Positions 8,337 to 16,012 of a DNA stretch of 24,962 nt are shown here, one piece after another (positions within the stretch are counted from its first letter, which is position 1; each line of letters begins with the position of its first letter). The notes beneath the pieces are model-generated. The model did not search any database, was not told the DNA's origin, and saw only the letters and a program-made list of their open reading frames with translations. The stretch is from positions 1-24,962 of the forward strand of contig CAIRSV010000165.1 of assembly GCA_903881265.1 (NCBI GenBank), in the 5' to 3' direction. The DNA is from an uncultured Bacteroidota bacterium (GTDB taxonomy: Bacteria > Bacteroidota > Bacteroidia > Chitinophagales > Chitinophagaceae). Position numbers and translations under genes: made by a program.

Positions 8337-9635
8337 ATGCAAAAAATCAATATTAGTTGGTTCCGACGAGACCTCAGGCTTCACGACAATGCCGCCTTGT
8401 TTCATGCCCTCAGTGAAAATATCCCTGTACTCCCTCTTTTTATTTTTGATACGCAAATCCTAGACGAACTAGACGCGAATGATAAGCGTGTGCAATTCAT
8501 TCATCAGGCATTACGTCAGATGGAGGAACAGTTAAACAACCTCTCATCCGGACTCCACATTATGCATGGCACTGCGCTTGAATGTTTACAACAACTTACA
8601 AGTGTGTATGAAATAGGCACGGTGTTCACGAATCACGATTACGAACCCTATGCAATGAAGCGCGATGAAGCGATTGAAGAATTTCTCACATCAAAGCAAA
8701 TCGGCTTTAAAACATTCAAAGATCAAGTAGTATTTGAAACGAATGAGATCTGTAAGGATGACGGCAAACCGTATACCGTATTTACACCCTATTCAAAAAA
8801 ATGGAAGGCTGCATTAACGGAACATCATCTCAAGCCCTATCCTACTGAAACTTTTTTTTCAAATTTCATTCAGATCAAACAACCCTTTCATTTTCCATCG
8901 CTGCAAGAAATCGGATTCAACGAAGATGACAGCACATTCCCTTCCTCAATGACGTCTGATGATATCATTCGTCAGTATCATTTACAACGAGATATTCCAT
9001 CGATTGAAGGCACGTCAAGACTTAGCGTTCATCTGCGATTCGGCACTATCAGCGTGAGGGAGTTGGCCTCAAAGGCACTTCATCTCAATGAAAAATTTCT
9101 GAATGAACTCATCTGGCGCGAATTTTATCAAAGCATCCTTTGGCATTTCCCCTATGTGGTTAATGGCTCATTCAAACCGGCATACGACAGCATACAATGG
9201 AGCCATAACAATGACACCTTCAATGCTTGGTGCGAAGGCAATACAGGTTATCCAATTGTAGATGCAGGCATGCGTCAATTGAATCAAACAGGATGGATGC
9301 ACAACCGAGTGCGCATGATAGTTGCCTCTTTTCTTACAAAACATTTGTTGATCGACTGGCGATGGGGCGAAGCCTATTTTGCAAAAAAACTAATCGACTT
9401 TGATTTGGCATCAAACAATGGCGGATGGCAATGGGCCGCGGGTTGTGGCGTTGATGCAGCACCCTATTTCAGAATATTCAATCCTTACTTGCAGACCTTA
9501 AAATTTGATCCGACATTCGCTTACATAAAAAAATGGGTGCCTGAATTTGAAAGTTTCTCATACCCAAAACCTATTGTTGACCATAAAGAGGCTAGAGAAA
9601 AATGCTTAAAAACATACAAGGACGCATTGCAATAA
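8337..9635 (+). CDS. phr: Deoxyribodipyrimidine photolyase / cryptochrome-family flavoprotein
   Basis: A blue-light-driven FAD enzyme that repairs UV pyrimidine dimers. The N-terminal antenna-binding domain begins immediately with INISWFRRDLRLHDNAAL, so the ATG at 8337 is well fixed. The C-terminal FAD domain shows GTSRLSVHLRFGTISVREL, then FLNELIWREFYQSIL, GYPIVDAGMRQLNQTGWMHN, NRVRMIVASFLTKHLLIDWR, and NGGWQWAAGCGVDAAPYFRI followed by FNP, with the Trp pair at residues 364 and 366. The 432-residue length suits a class I bacterial photolyase without a cryptochrome tail. Sequence alone does not separate CPD photolyase from a photolyase-like cryptochrome, but complete FAD motifs and a short C terminus favour repair. 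It follows the TMTC-like gene by 55 nt and has its own promoter candidate. Confidence 0.93.
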   Translation: MQKINISWFRRDLRLHDNAALFHALSENIPVLPLFIFDTQILDELDANDKRVQFIHQALRQMEEQLNNLSSGLHIMHGTALECLQQLTSVYEIGTVFTNHDYEPYAMKRDEAIEEFLTSKQIGFKTFKDQVVFETNEICKDDGKPYTVFTPYSKKWKAALTEHHLKPYPTETFFSNFIQIKQPFHFPSLQEIGFNEDDSTFPSSMTSDDIIRQYHLQRDIPSIEGTSRLSVHLRFGTISVRELASKALHLNEKFLNELIWREFYQSILWHFPYVVNGSFKPAYDSIQWSHNNDTFNAWCEGNTGYPIVDAGMRQLNQTGWMHNRVRMIVASFLTKHLLIDWRWGEAYFAKKLIDFDLASNNGGWQWAAGCGVDAAPYFRIFNPYLQTLKFDPTFAYIKKWVPEFESFSYPKPIVDHKEAREKCLKTYKDALQ

Positions 9636-9768
9636 AGCTTTGCCGTTTTTAATTTATATCAGTGGTTTAAATAAACTATTTTTTTACGTACAGCTGCGTT
9701 TCAATGTAGAATAACAAAAATAGTTTCTGACTATTCAACGTATATTTATGCACAGAAAATAGAATCGC

Positions 9769-11712
9769 ATGTCGTATCCATACCAGATTAAATCACTCGA
9801 ACAATATCACGAAGTCTACAAACAAAGTATCGAAAACCCTGAAAAATTCTGGGGCGAAATCGCCTCGCACTTCCTTTGGAGAAAGCCATTTGACAATGTG
9901 CTTGATTGGAATTTTTCAGCGCCTCACATCGAATGGTTCAAGGGCGGCCAATTAAATATCACCGAAAATTGCCTTGACCGCTGGGCCGAAACTCAGCCCG
10001 ATACACCGGCTATCATTTGGGAGAGTAATGATATCAATGAACCGCACCGATCGATCTCATACAAGGAATTATTAGTCAAGGTAAACCAATTTTGCCATGT
10101 CTTAAAAAATAATGGTGCAAAAAAAGGAGACCGCATATGCCTTTACATGCCGATGGTTCCCGAATTAGCCATTGCTGTTTTGGCGTGCGCGCGAATAGGT
10201 GCCATTCACTCCGTCGTCTTTGGCGGCTTCTCTGCACAAAGCATTGCCGATCGAATCAATGATGCGCAATGCACTCTTGTCATCACGGCCGATGGCGGAT
10301 ACCGTGGCGCAAAAGAAATCCCGTTAAAAAGTGTGATTGATGATGCACTCGTGCAATGCACTTCGGTTCAAAAAGTAATTGTCCTCACACGTACACAAAC
10401 ACCTGTGAGTATGATCAAAGGCCGCGATTGCTGGTGGGAAGATGAAATCAACAACGTAGAAAACGCAGGCAATCCGTTTGTTGAGGCTGAAGTGATGGAA
10501 GCCGAAGATCCACTTTTTATTCTCTATACATCTGGCAGCACTGGCAAACCGAAAGGCGTTGTTCATACTTGCGCAGGCTATATGATTTATACCAATTACA
10601 CCTTTATCAATGTATTTCAATACCAACCGGGTGATATCCATTTCTGCACAGCCGATATCGGTTGGATTACAGGTCATAGTTATATCATTTACGGGCCTCT
10701 ATCGGCAGGTGCCACCACACTGATGTTTGAAGGCATCCCTACATGGCCTGATGCAGGCAGGTTTTGGGACATTATCGATAAGTTCAAGGTGAATATTCTT
10801 TATACGGCACCAACTGCTATTCGAAGTCTGATGAGTTTCGGAACTGATGTCATCAAACGCAAGGACTTACGCTCACTGAAGGTATTGGGTAGTGTTGGCG
10901 AACCAATTAATGAAGAAGCTTGGCATTGGTTTCACGAACATATCGGCAAAGGGAAATGCCCTATTGTAGATACGTGGTGGCAAACAGAAACTGGCGGCAT
11001 CTTAATTTCAAATCTTGCAGGCATTACGCCACAGAAACCATCCTATGCAACCTTGCCATTGCCCGGCGTACAACCCTTATTGGTTGATGAAAACGGCGTG
11101 CCTATTCTTGGAGGCGATGCCTCGCTGCAAGACTTGCCATCCGAAACAGTCAGTGGTAATTTATGTATTCGTCATCCGTGGCCCGGTATTTTACGAACAA
11201 CCTATGGTGATCATGAGCGTTGCAGATTAACCTATTTCTCGACCTACCCTAACCTCTATTTTACAGGCGATGGATGTCTGCGTGACAAGGAAGGTAATTA
11301 TCGTATTACAGGTCGTGTTGACGATGTACTGAATGTAAGTGGCCATCGAATCGGAACCGCTGAAGTTGAGAACGCGATCAATATGCATACAGGCGTTGTC
11401 GAAAGTGCTGTAGTTGGTTATCCGCACGATATTAAAGGTCAGGGCATTTATGCCTTTATTATTTTCAATGGCGTACTAGACGACGACAAACTGATTGCAC
11501 AGGATATCAATCAGACTGTTTCGCGTGTCATTGGTGCGATTGCTAAGCCCGATAAGATACAGATAGTAAGCGGCTTACCGAAGACACGCAGTGGCAAGAT
11601 TATGCGGCGAATCTTGCGAAAAATTGCTGAAGGCGACACCGATAATTTGGGTGATATTTCAACCTTACTTGACCCTGCCGTTGTGGAAGAAATCAAGACG
11701 GGGCGAATATAA
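9769..11712 (+). CDS. acs: Acetyl-CoA synthetase (acetate--CoA ligase, AMP-forming)
   Basis: Activates acetate to acetyl-CoA via acetyl-AMP. The 647-residue length is typical. The N-terminal ACAS domain includes HIEWFKGGQLNITENCLDRW. AMP-binding motifs are TSGSTGKPKG (residues 254-263), the DTWWQTETGG acyl/AMP-binding motif, and GRVDDVLNVSGHRIGTAEVE. The C-terminal PKTRSGKIMRR has the catalytic lysine at residue 610, the residue acetylated for control in many Acs enzymes. The TWWQTETGG form is the acetate-specific signature with the pocket Trp, so acetate is the likely substrate rather than propionate. The ATG at 9769 fits the conserved N-terminal length. It converges on rplS, whose terminator lies between them. 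Confidence 0.96.
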   Translation: MSYPYQIKSLEQYHEVYKQSIENPEKFWGEIASHFLWRKPFDNVLDWNFSAPHIEWFKGGQLNITENCLDRWAETQPDTPAIIWESNDINEPHRSISYKELLVKVNQFCHVLKNNGAKKGDRICLYMPMVPELAIAVLACARIGAIHSVVFGGFSAQSIADRINDAQCTLVITADGGYRGAKEIPLKSVIDDALVQCTSVQKVIVLTRTQTPVSMIKGRDCWWEDEINNVENAGNPFVEAEVMEAEDPLFILYTSGSTGKPKGVVHTCAGYMIYTNYTFINVFQYQPGDIHFCTADIGWITGHSYIIYGPLSAGATTLMFEGIPTWPDAGRFWDIIDKFKVNILYTAPTAIRSLMSFGTDVIKRKDLRSLKVLGSVGEPINEEAWHWFHEHIGKGKCPIVDTWWQTETGGILISNLAGITPQKPSYATLPLPGVQPLLVDENGVPILGGDASLQDLPSETVSGNLCIRHPWPGILRTTYGDHERCRLTYFSTYPNLYFTGDGCLRDKEGNYRITGRVDDVLNVSGHRIGTAEVENAINMHTGVVESAVVGYPHDIKGQGIYAFIIFNGVLDDDKLIAQDINQTVSRVIGAIAKPDKIQIVSGLPKTRSGKIMRRILRKIAEGDTDNLGDISTLLDPAVVEEIKTGRI

Positions 11713-11765
11713 ATTCAACCGGTTCATGGAGTGGCCTTCTGTGCTTGGTAGGCTAGCTTTTACAA

Positions 11766-11800
11766 ACAAAAAAAGGTTGCCATTTCTGATAGCAACCTTT
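11766..11800 (-). terminator. Terminator of rplS (between convergent acs and rplS)
   Basis: The stem AAAGGTTGC (11772-11780) pairs with GCAACCTTT (11792-11800) across an 11-nt loop. On the minus strand it runs into TTTTTTTGTTTG, placing a good U-tract 18 nt beyond the rplS stop. On the plus strand only three T follow the stem, so any action on acs would be weak. Confidence 0.8.
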
Positions 11801-11817
11801 CAAATAATGTATATGAA

Positions 11818-12171
11818 TTATTTCATTCTCTTTTCCTTGATACGAGCAGACTTACCTGAACGTCCACGCAGATACAAAATCTTCGCACGACGAACTCGTC
11901 CAGCTTTATTTAATTCAATTGATTCGATGTTTGGAGATAACACAGGAAAGGTACGTTCTACACCTACGTTGTCGCTCATCTTACGAACGGTAAAGGTTTG
12001 CGTGATCCCTTGTCCTTGACGCTTAAGGCAAACACCTTTAAACGTTTGGATACGCTCTTTGTTTCCTTCCTGAATCTTATAATTTACAGAAATGCTGTCG
12101 CCTGCTTTGAAGTTAGGCACCTCTTTGAAAGTGGTCAATTGGTCTTGTACAAATTTTACTGCTTCTTGCAT
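11818..12171 (-). CDS. rplS: 50S ribosomal protein L19
   Basis: A 117-residue large-subunit protein at the 30S-50S interface. Recognised from the KAGDSISVNYKIQEGNKERI segment, QTFKGVCLKRQGQGITQTFT, SPNIESIELNKAGRVRRAKI and LYLRGRSGKSARIKEK. The length and the basic C terminus are standard. The start ATG at 12171 gives MQEAVKFVQDQL, the normal beginning for the family. It is monocistronic here: gdhA upstream ends in its own terminator, and rplS has a terminator 18 nt past its stop. The usual partner trmD is not adjacent in this window. Confidence 0.97.
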   Translation of the reverse strand: MQEAVKFVQDQLTTFKEVPNFKAGDSISVNYKIQEGNKERIQTFKGVCLKRQGQGITQTFTVRKMSDNVGVERTFPVLSPNIESIELNKAGRVRRAKILYLRGRSGKSARIKEKRMK

Positions 12172-12192
12172 GACGTTTTATTTTTGGAAGTG

Positions 12193-12200
12193 CGAAAGTA
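12193..12200 (-). promoter_or_regulatory. Candidate -7 element of rplS (one mismatch)
   Basis: On the minus strand TACTTTCG differs by one base from TAnnTTTG and lies 21 nt before the rplS ATG. A T-rich -33 candidate (TTTT, 12220-12223) is 19 nt away. It sits between the gdhA terminator and rplS, where a promoter is required. Confidence 0.35.
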
Positions 12201-12231
12201 GTGCTTTTATGTAATAAATAAAACTTTTATT

Positions 12232-12261
12232 GAAAAAAAAACCGCCCGCATTTGCGGACGG
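12232..12261 (-). terminator. Rho-independent terminator of the Glu/Leu/Phe/Val dehydrogenase gene
   Basis: Minus-strand hairpin of CCGTCCGC (12261-12254) with GCGGGCGG (12249-12242), 8 bp including one G-U pair and an AAAT tetraloop, followed by nine T. The wobble would be a C-A mismatch on the plus strand, which shows the direction. It begins about 20 nt past the stop at 12282. Confidence 0.88.
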
Positions 12262-12281
12262 CTTTACAAGGGTAACATTCA

Positions 12282-13718
12282 TTATGGGAAAATCCCTAAT
12301 TCCATATAAGAAACACCTACTTTATTAATCGAATTAACGAAGGCAGCTGTTCTCATATCGGTGATTTTTTTATTGGCCATCCAAATATCTCTGATTTCAT
12401 GGTATGAACCCATCATCGTGTCTTCTAGTCCGCTATGAACTAAATCCACCTCATCAGGACCATGAAGGATCACACTACGTTCTGCCTTAGAAACTTTCTT
12501 TCCTGTTAGGCTTTCGATTGACCCCAAGATACTTGTATTCATATTTTCGCTGAAGCGCTTTTCCATGCGACCATAACGTACGTGGCTCAGGTTTTTCAAC
12601 CATTCGAAGTACGAAACGGTTACACCGCCAGCGTTGATATACATATCAGGTACAATGACAACTCCTTTTTTATTCAAGATCGCATCAGCATCAGGTGTTA
12701 AAGGCCCATTCGCTGCTTCTGCAATAATTCTTGCTTTGATACGAGGTGCATTATCGCCATTGATCACATTTTCAAGGGCTGCAGGAATCAGGATATCACA
12801 AGCCAACTCCAAGGCCTCACCAGACTTCTTGTGGTTTTTAGCGCCAGGGAAATTCAGAATAGAACCTGTCTTCTTGCGAAATGCAACAACAGCTTCTAAA
12901 TCCAATCCTTTTGGATTAGAAATAGCCCCTTCATATTCAGCGATACCAACAATGCGCGAACCACATTCTTGAAAATATTTAGCGGCATGATAACCAACAT
13001 TACCAAGACCTTGAATGACCACTGTTTTATCTTGTAATCCGATCGTCATATTCAACTTCTTCATCATCTCGGTATCATTACACATTTCACGAACACCGAA
13101 ATAAACACCTAAGCCTGTTGCCTCGGTGCGACCTCTTACACCACCTTGCGTCACAGGCTTTCCTGTTACACAACCAGCGGCATCGATCTCACCTGGACGA
13201 AGACTACTGTAAGTATCAACAATCCAGCTCATTTCACGAGGACCTGTTCCATAATCAGGAGCGGGTACGTCGATACCAGGTCCGATAAAATTTTTCTTCA
13301 CTAACTCTGCAGTATAACGACGAGTAATTTTTTCTAAATCATAGGGTGTCAAGGCCTTTGGATTAATTTTAATCCCTCCCTTCGCTCCACCAAATGGCAC
13401 ATTCACAATCGCACATTTGTATGTCATCAACGCAGCCAATGCCATCACCTCATCTTGATTCACATCCATACTGAAACGGATACCACCTTTCACAGGCAAT
13501 TTATGATGTGAGTGTTGTACACGATACGCTTCGATTACTTCTACTTTTTCACCGATCTTAACCGGGAATTTCATGCTGTACACACTGTTACAAGCCTTAA
13601 TTTGATCTAATATCCCTTTGTCTTTGATGTTGGTAAAAGGTGCTGCCTTGTCGAAATTGCGTTCTACGCTTTCAAAAAAGCTGTAATGCGATGCCTTTGG
13701 TTTTGAAGCTTTAGCCAT
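12282..13718 (-). CDS. gdhA: Glu/Leu/Phe/Val dehydrogenase (glutamate dehydrogenase)
   Basis: Oxidative deamination of an amino acid, most likely glutamate to 2-oxoglutarate, with NAD(P). 478 residues. The dimerisation/substrate domain has LPVKGGIRFSMDVNQDEVMA (from residue 74) and the catalytic signature VPFGGAKGGIKINP with lysine 113; the acid in PAPDYGTG is Asp154. The Rossmann domain carries VVIQGLGNVGYHAAKYF (GLGNVG at 236-241). A C-terminal extension beyond the common 410-420-residue bacterial form (about residue 400 on, ending VSYMELGIFP) is present. Cofactor choice cannot be settled by eye. Upstream, 47 nt separates it from the ccmD-like gene; a degenerate TAACTTTT at 13747-13754 (minus) may be its -7 element. 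Confidence 0.93.
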   Translation of the reverse strand: MAKASKPKASHYSFFESVERNFDKAAPFTNIKDKGILDQIKACNSVYSMKFPVKIGEKVEVIEAYRVQHSHHKLPVKGGIRFSMDVNQDEVMALAALMTYKCAIVNVPFGGAKGGIKINPKALTPYDLEKITRRYTAELVKKNFIGPGIDVPAPDYGTGPREMSWIVDTYSSLRPGEIDAAGCVTGKPVTQGGVRGRTEATGLGVYFGVREMCNDTEMMKKLNMTIGLQDKTVVIQGLGNVGYHAAKYFQECGSRIVGIAEYEGAISNPKGLDLEAVVAFRKKTGSILNFPGAKNHKKSGEALELACDILIPAALENVINGDNAPRIKARIIAEAANGPLTPDADAILNKKGVVIVPDMYINAGGVTVSYFEWLKNLSHVRYGRMEKRFSENMNTSILGSIESLTGKKVSKAERSVILHGPDEVDLVHSGLEDTMMGSYHEIRDIWMANKKITDMRTAAFVNSINKVGVSYMELGIFP

Positions 13719-13765
13719 GGTATTGTTTAATTTATTTTATGAGTTTAAAAGTTATGATAAAGAAA

Positions 13766-13993
13766 TTATGAGTGATTTTTTTCGAGCTTATGTAGTTTGC
13801 GTTCGATACGAACAAGTAAAAAAATAATGCCGGCAAATATAGTAACCAACACTAATACAACAAGGTAAATTTTGCCGTTTTGATGCAACACATCAGCCAT
13901 CTCAACCTTATTTGGATTACCTCCTTGAGCCTTTGAAAAATAACCTGATAGCAGTAGGCAAATAGTTAAAAAGTAGTTCATTCTATTTTTCAT
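13766..13993 (-). CDS. ccmD: CcmD-like small membrane protein
   Basis: 75 residues with a possible N-terminal signal segment (YFLTICLLLSGYFSKAQG), one transmembrane helix (about residues 42-62, IYLVVLVLVTIFAGIIFLLV) and a charged cytoplasmic tail RIERKLHKLEKNHS. CcmD helps the CcmC/CcsA-type protein handle heme for CcmE in system I cytochrome c maturation. Proteins this small have little sequence to match, so identity rests on topology and on the 4-nt ATGA overlap with ccsA, which implies translational coupling. No ccmE follows; the next gene is gdhA. Confidence 0.7.
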   Translation of the reverse strand: MKNRMNYFLTICLLLSGYFSKAQGGNPNKVEMADVLHQNGKIYLVVLVLVTIFAGIIFLLVRIERKLHKLEKNHS

Positions 13994-14652
13994 ATAAAAA
14001 GTGTTGGGTTTTCAAGTTTTCTAGTTCTGTATCTGAGATCAAATATCCAAACACCTAATAATATCCAAGCGACCATAGCCGGTATTGATAATGTACGAAA
14101 CGCTGCAGCCTGCGTGTAAAGCGCTTCAAAAGGTTTACTGTCGGTACCCGGATGCAGCGATTTAAAATGGGCCGGAATAATGAATAATAAGGGCACAAGC
14201 AATGCAAATGAAAAGACATTATATACCGCCGCAAGACGGGCCTCTTTATTCGGATCTTTTACGGAGTTTCTAAGAACCAAGTAGGCAAAATAGGTAAGCA
14301 AACAAAGCGCGGCGCCTACTTGTTTAGGGTCATTGCTCCACGGAGCGCCCCAAGCAATATTGGCCCATTCCATTCCGGTTAACATACCCAAACAGCCGAA
14401 GGCAATACCGACATTGACAAATTCACGGGAAACGATATCATCCTTCATACGGTTGTGTCGCAAAAACTTTAATCCGTAAATAGAGGACACCAAAAAACAG
14501 GTAATCATCACATACCACATCGGAACGTGATAAAAAAGATTTCTTGCAGATTCGTTTAACTTGGGAATGGCCGGCACCGGCAGCAGTATGCCTCCTGTAA
14601 AAATGTAAAGAAGGAGAAGCGCACATAAAATTTTCCACCAATATCTAGCCAT
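13990..14652 (-). CDS. ccsA: CcmC/CcsA-type heme-handling protein for cytochrome c biogenesis
   Basis: A 220-residue polytopic membrane protein that presents heme outside the membrane for cytochrome c assembly. Start 14652 (MARYWWKILCALLLLYIF) is chosen over the in-frame ATG at 14766, which would overlap the MFS gene and add a non-conserved stretch. Visible are the first axial-ligand histidine in FYHVPMW (His42), the Trp-rich heme motif in the form WGAPWSNDPKQ (101-111), and a distal His-rich loop IPAHFKSLHPG (His162, His167). The size matches CcmC rather than the long CcsA/CcsB. A promoter candidate lies 15 nt upstream. It overlaps ccmD by 4 nt. The ccmB gene that usually precedes it in Bacteroidota is absent; an MFS gene is there instead. 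Confidence 0.88.
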   Translation of the reverse strand: MARYWWKILCALLLLYIFTGGILLPVPAIPKLNESARNLFYHVPMWYVMITCFLVSSIYGLKFLRHNRMKDDIVSREFVNVGIAFGCLGMLTGMEWANIAWGAPWSNDPKQVGAALCLLTYFAYLVLRNSVKDPNKEARLAAVYNVFSFALLVPLLFIIPAHFKSLHPGTDSKPFEALYTQAAAFRTLSIPAMVAWILLGVWIFDLRYRTRKLENPTLFI

Positions 14653-14667
14653 AAAAAAATGTGGGTG

Positions 14668-14675
14668 CAAATATA
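14668..14675 (-). promoter_or_regulatory. Candidate -7 element of ccsA-ccmD
   Basis: TATATTTG on the minus strand, an exact TAnnTTTG match, 15 nt before the preferred ccsA ATG. It supports the shorter start, since it would be inside the coding region if translation began at 14766. No good -33 element is seen. Confidence 0.45.
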
Positions 14676-14735
14676 GCGGTAAGAAATTAGTATTTAGCCA
14701 TTCAATAAAAAAAATGTTGTGAATGACGCTCGCTA

Positions 14736-15995
14736 TTATCCTTTCGATGTTTTGTGCTGCATCCATCTAAACCCGATGAATGAAACTAGCGCAATACCTG
14801 ATAGCACGAACCACAGCATATTAAATCCGTAATGAGCAATGATATTCGTGCCTATTAACGGTGCTACAATCTGAGCAATCGACCAACTCATCGAATACAA
14901 GGCCATATATTGCCCCATACTTTCCTGCGGTGCTTTGGTAATCGCGTATGTGCTCATAAACGGCATCGCAAACATTTCAGACAAGGTGATAAGGAACATG
15001 CTGATGATCAAAATATAAATGCCATGCGCAGGCACCAGTATCATAAAACCACCTACCAGCAATATCACACCCAAGGAGATAAAATTGAATTTGGTCCAGC
15101 GATGTTGAATATAATAAATCAGAAACATTTCGATGACAGCCACACCAATTCCATTCAATGCCATCAACCAACCGATATGCGTTTCACTTAGTTGATATAC
15201 ATGCTTAAAAAACAATGGAAGCGAGGTAAAGAATTGAAAAAACGCAGTGGCATATAAGGTGGTAAATACCAGAAAAGCCATATACATTGTATCCTTGTAA
15301 GGGCCTTGTGCAGATTGAGGCTTAACCGCTTGCTGAGATGGCGTGTCTTCGTCTATTTTTTCTGTGGTATCTAATTCGTCCTTCCGACTCGTAGCAATCT
15401 TTTTTATTGGCGTTGGCAACACAAACCAAATAAACGCAGCGGCAAAGATGCAGGTCAATCCATCGGCCCAAAATAAAAAGGTGTAACTTACCGTTGCCAA
15501 TAAACCTCCAAGAATCGGACCGACAGTAAAACCCAGATTCATTGCGAGTCTATTTAACGCAATCGCTTGCGGATAATTTTCCTTGCTTGAATACGTTGAA
15601 ATAGAGGCTGAATTCGCAGGTCTGAAGGCATCGCCGGTGGCTGTCACCATAAACGTAAAAAACGCAATCAACCAATAACTATGCATCTGACCGAGCAACA
15701 GCAACATACATCCACTTAATAGAAGACTCCAAACTAAAATCGGATAATAGCCAATCTTGTCAACTAGCTTACCGCCTATAAACGCGCCAACTAATGAACC
15801 GGCGCCAAACATAGCCATGACGAAACCTGCCTGAGGAATTGAAAATTGCAGCTGCTTCGTAAGATAGACGCTCATAAAAAGCAGGACCATCGAACCACAT
15901 CGGTTGATGAACATAGCCACAGCAAGAATCCACATATTGCTACTGATTCCGGCGTACGCTTTAACGAATATGCTTTGTTTGGTTGAATTCAACAT
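14736..15995 (-). CDS. MFS transporter (DHA1-like, 12 transmembrane helices)
   Basis: 419-residue inner-membrane secondary transporter, substrate unknown. The first half has INRCGSMVLLFMSVYLTKQL, then the MFS loop 2-3 motif as GAFIGGKLVDKIGYYP, and the 'antiporter' helix 5 region as NLGFTVGPILGGLLATVSY, which favours an efflux role of the MdtH/DHA1 type. A long hydrophilic cytoplasmic linker (about residues 197-232, rich in Lys, Glu and Asp) separates helices 6 and 7. It starts 17 nt after the ribBA stop on the same strand with no terminator between, so the two are very likely one transcript. Whether it moves flavins or precursors cannot be told from sequence. Confidence 0.85.
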   Translation of the reverse strand: MLNSTKQSIFVKAYAGISSNMWILAVAMFINRCGSMVLLFMSVYLTKQLQFSIPQAGFVMAMFGAGSLVGAFIGGKLVDKIGYYPILVWSLLLSGCMLLLLGQMHSYWLIAFFTFMVTATGDAFRPANSASISTYSSKENYPQAIALNRLAMNLGFTVGPILGGLLATVSYTFLFWADGLTCIFAAAFIWFVLPTPIKKIATSRKDELDTTEKIDEDTPSQQAVKPQSAQGPYKDTMYMAFLVFTTLYATAFFQFFTSLPLFFKHVYQLSETHIGWLMALNGIGVAVIEMFLIYYIQHRWTKFNFISLGVILLVGGFMILVPAHGIYILIISMFLITLSEMFAMPFMSTYAITKAPQESMGQYMALYSMSWSIAQIVAPLIGTNIIAHYGFNMLWFVLSGIALVSFIGFRWMQHKTSKG

Positions 15996-16012
15996 TAGGT
16001 AAGAGACAAAGG

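Noticed and set aside
10324..10677. 117-codon minus-strand frame inside acs
   Set aside because: Fully antisense to a secure gene, with no recognisable product.
11591..12019. 142-codon plus-strand frame spanning the end of acs and antisense to rplS
   Set aside because: It overlaps two secure genes and the terminator hairpin between them; the translation shows no domain.
14653..14766. Longer start for ccsA at 14766
   Set aside because: It would overlap the MFS gene, add non-conserved residues, and put the -7 box inside the coding region.
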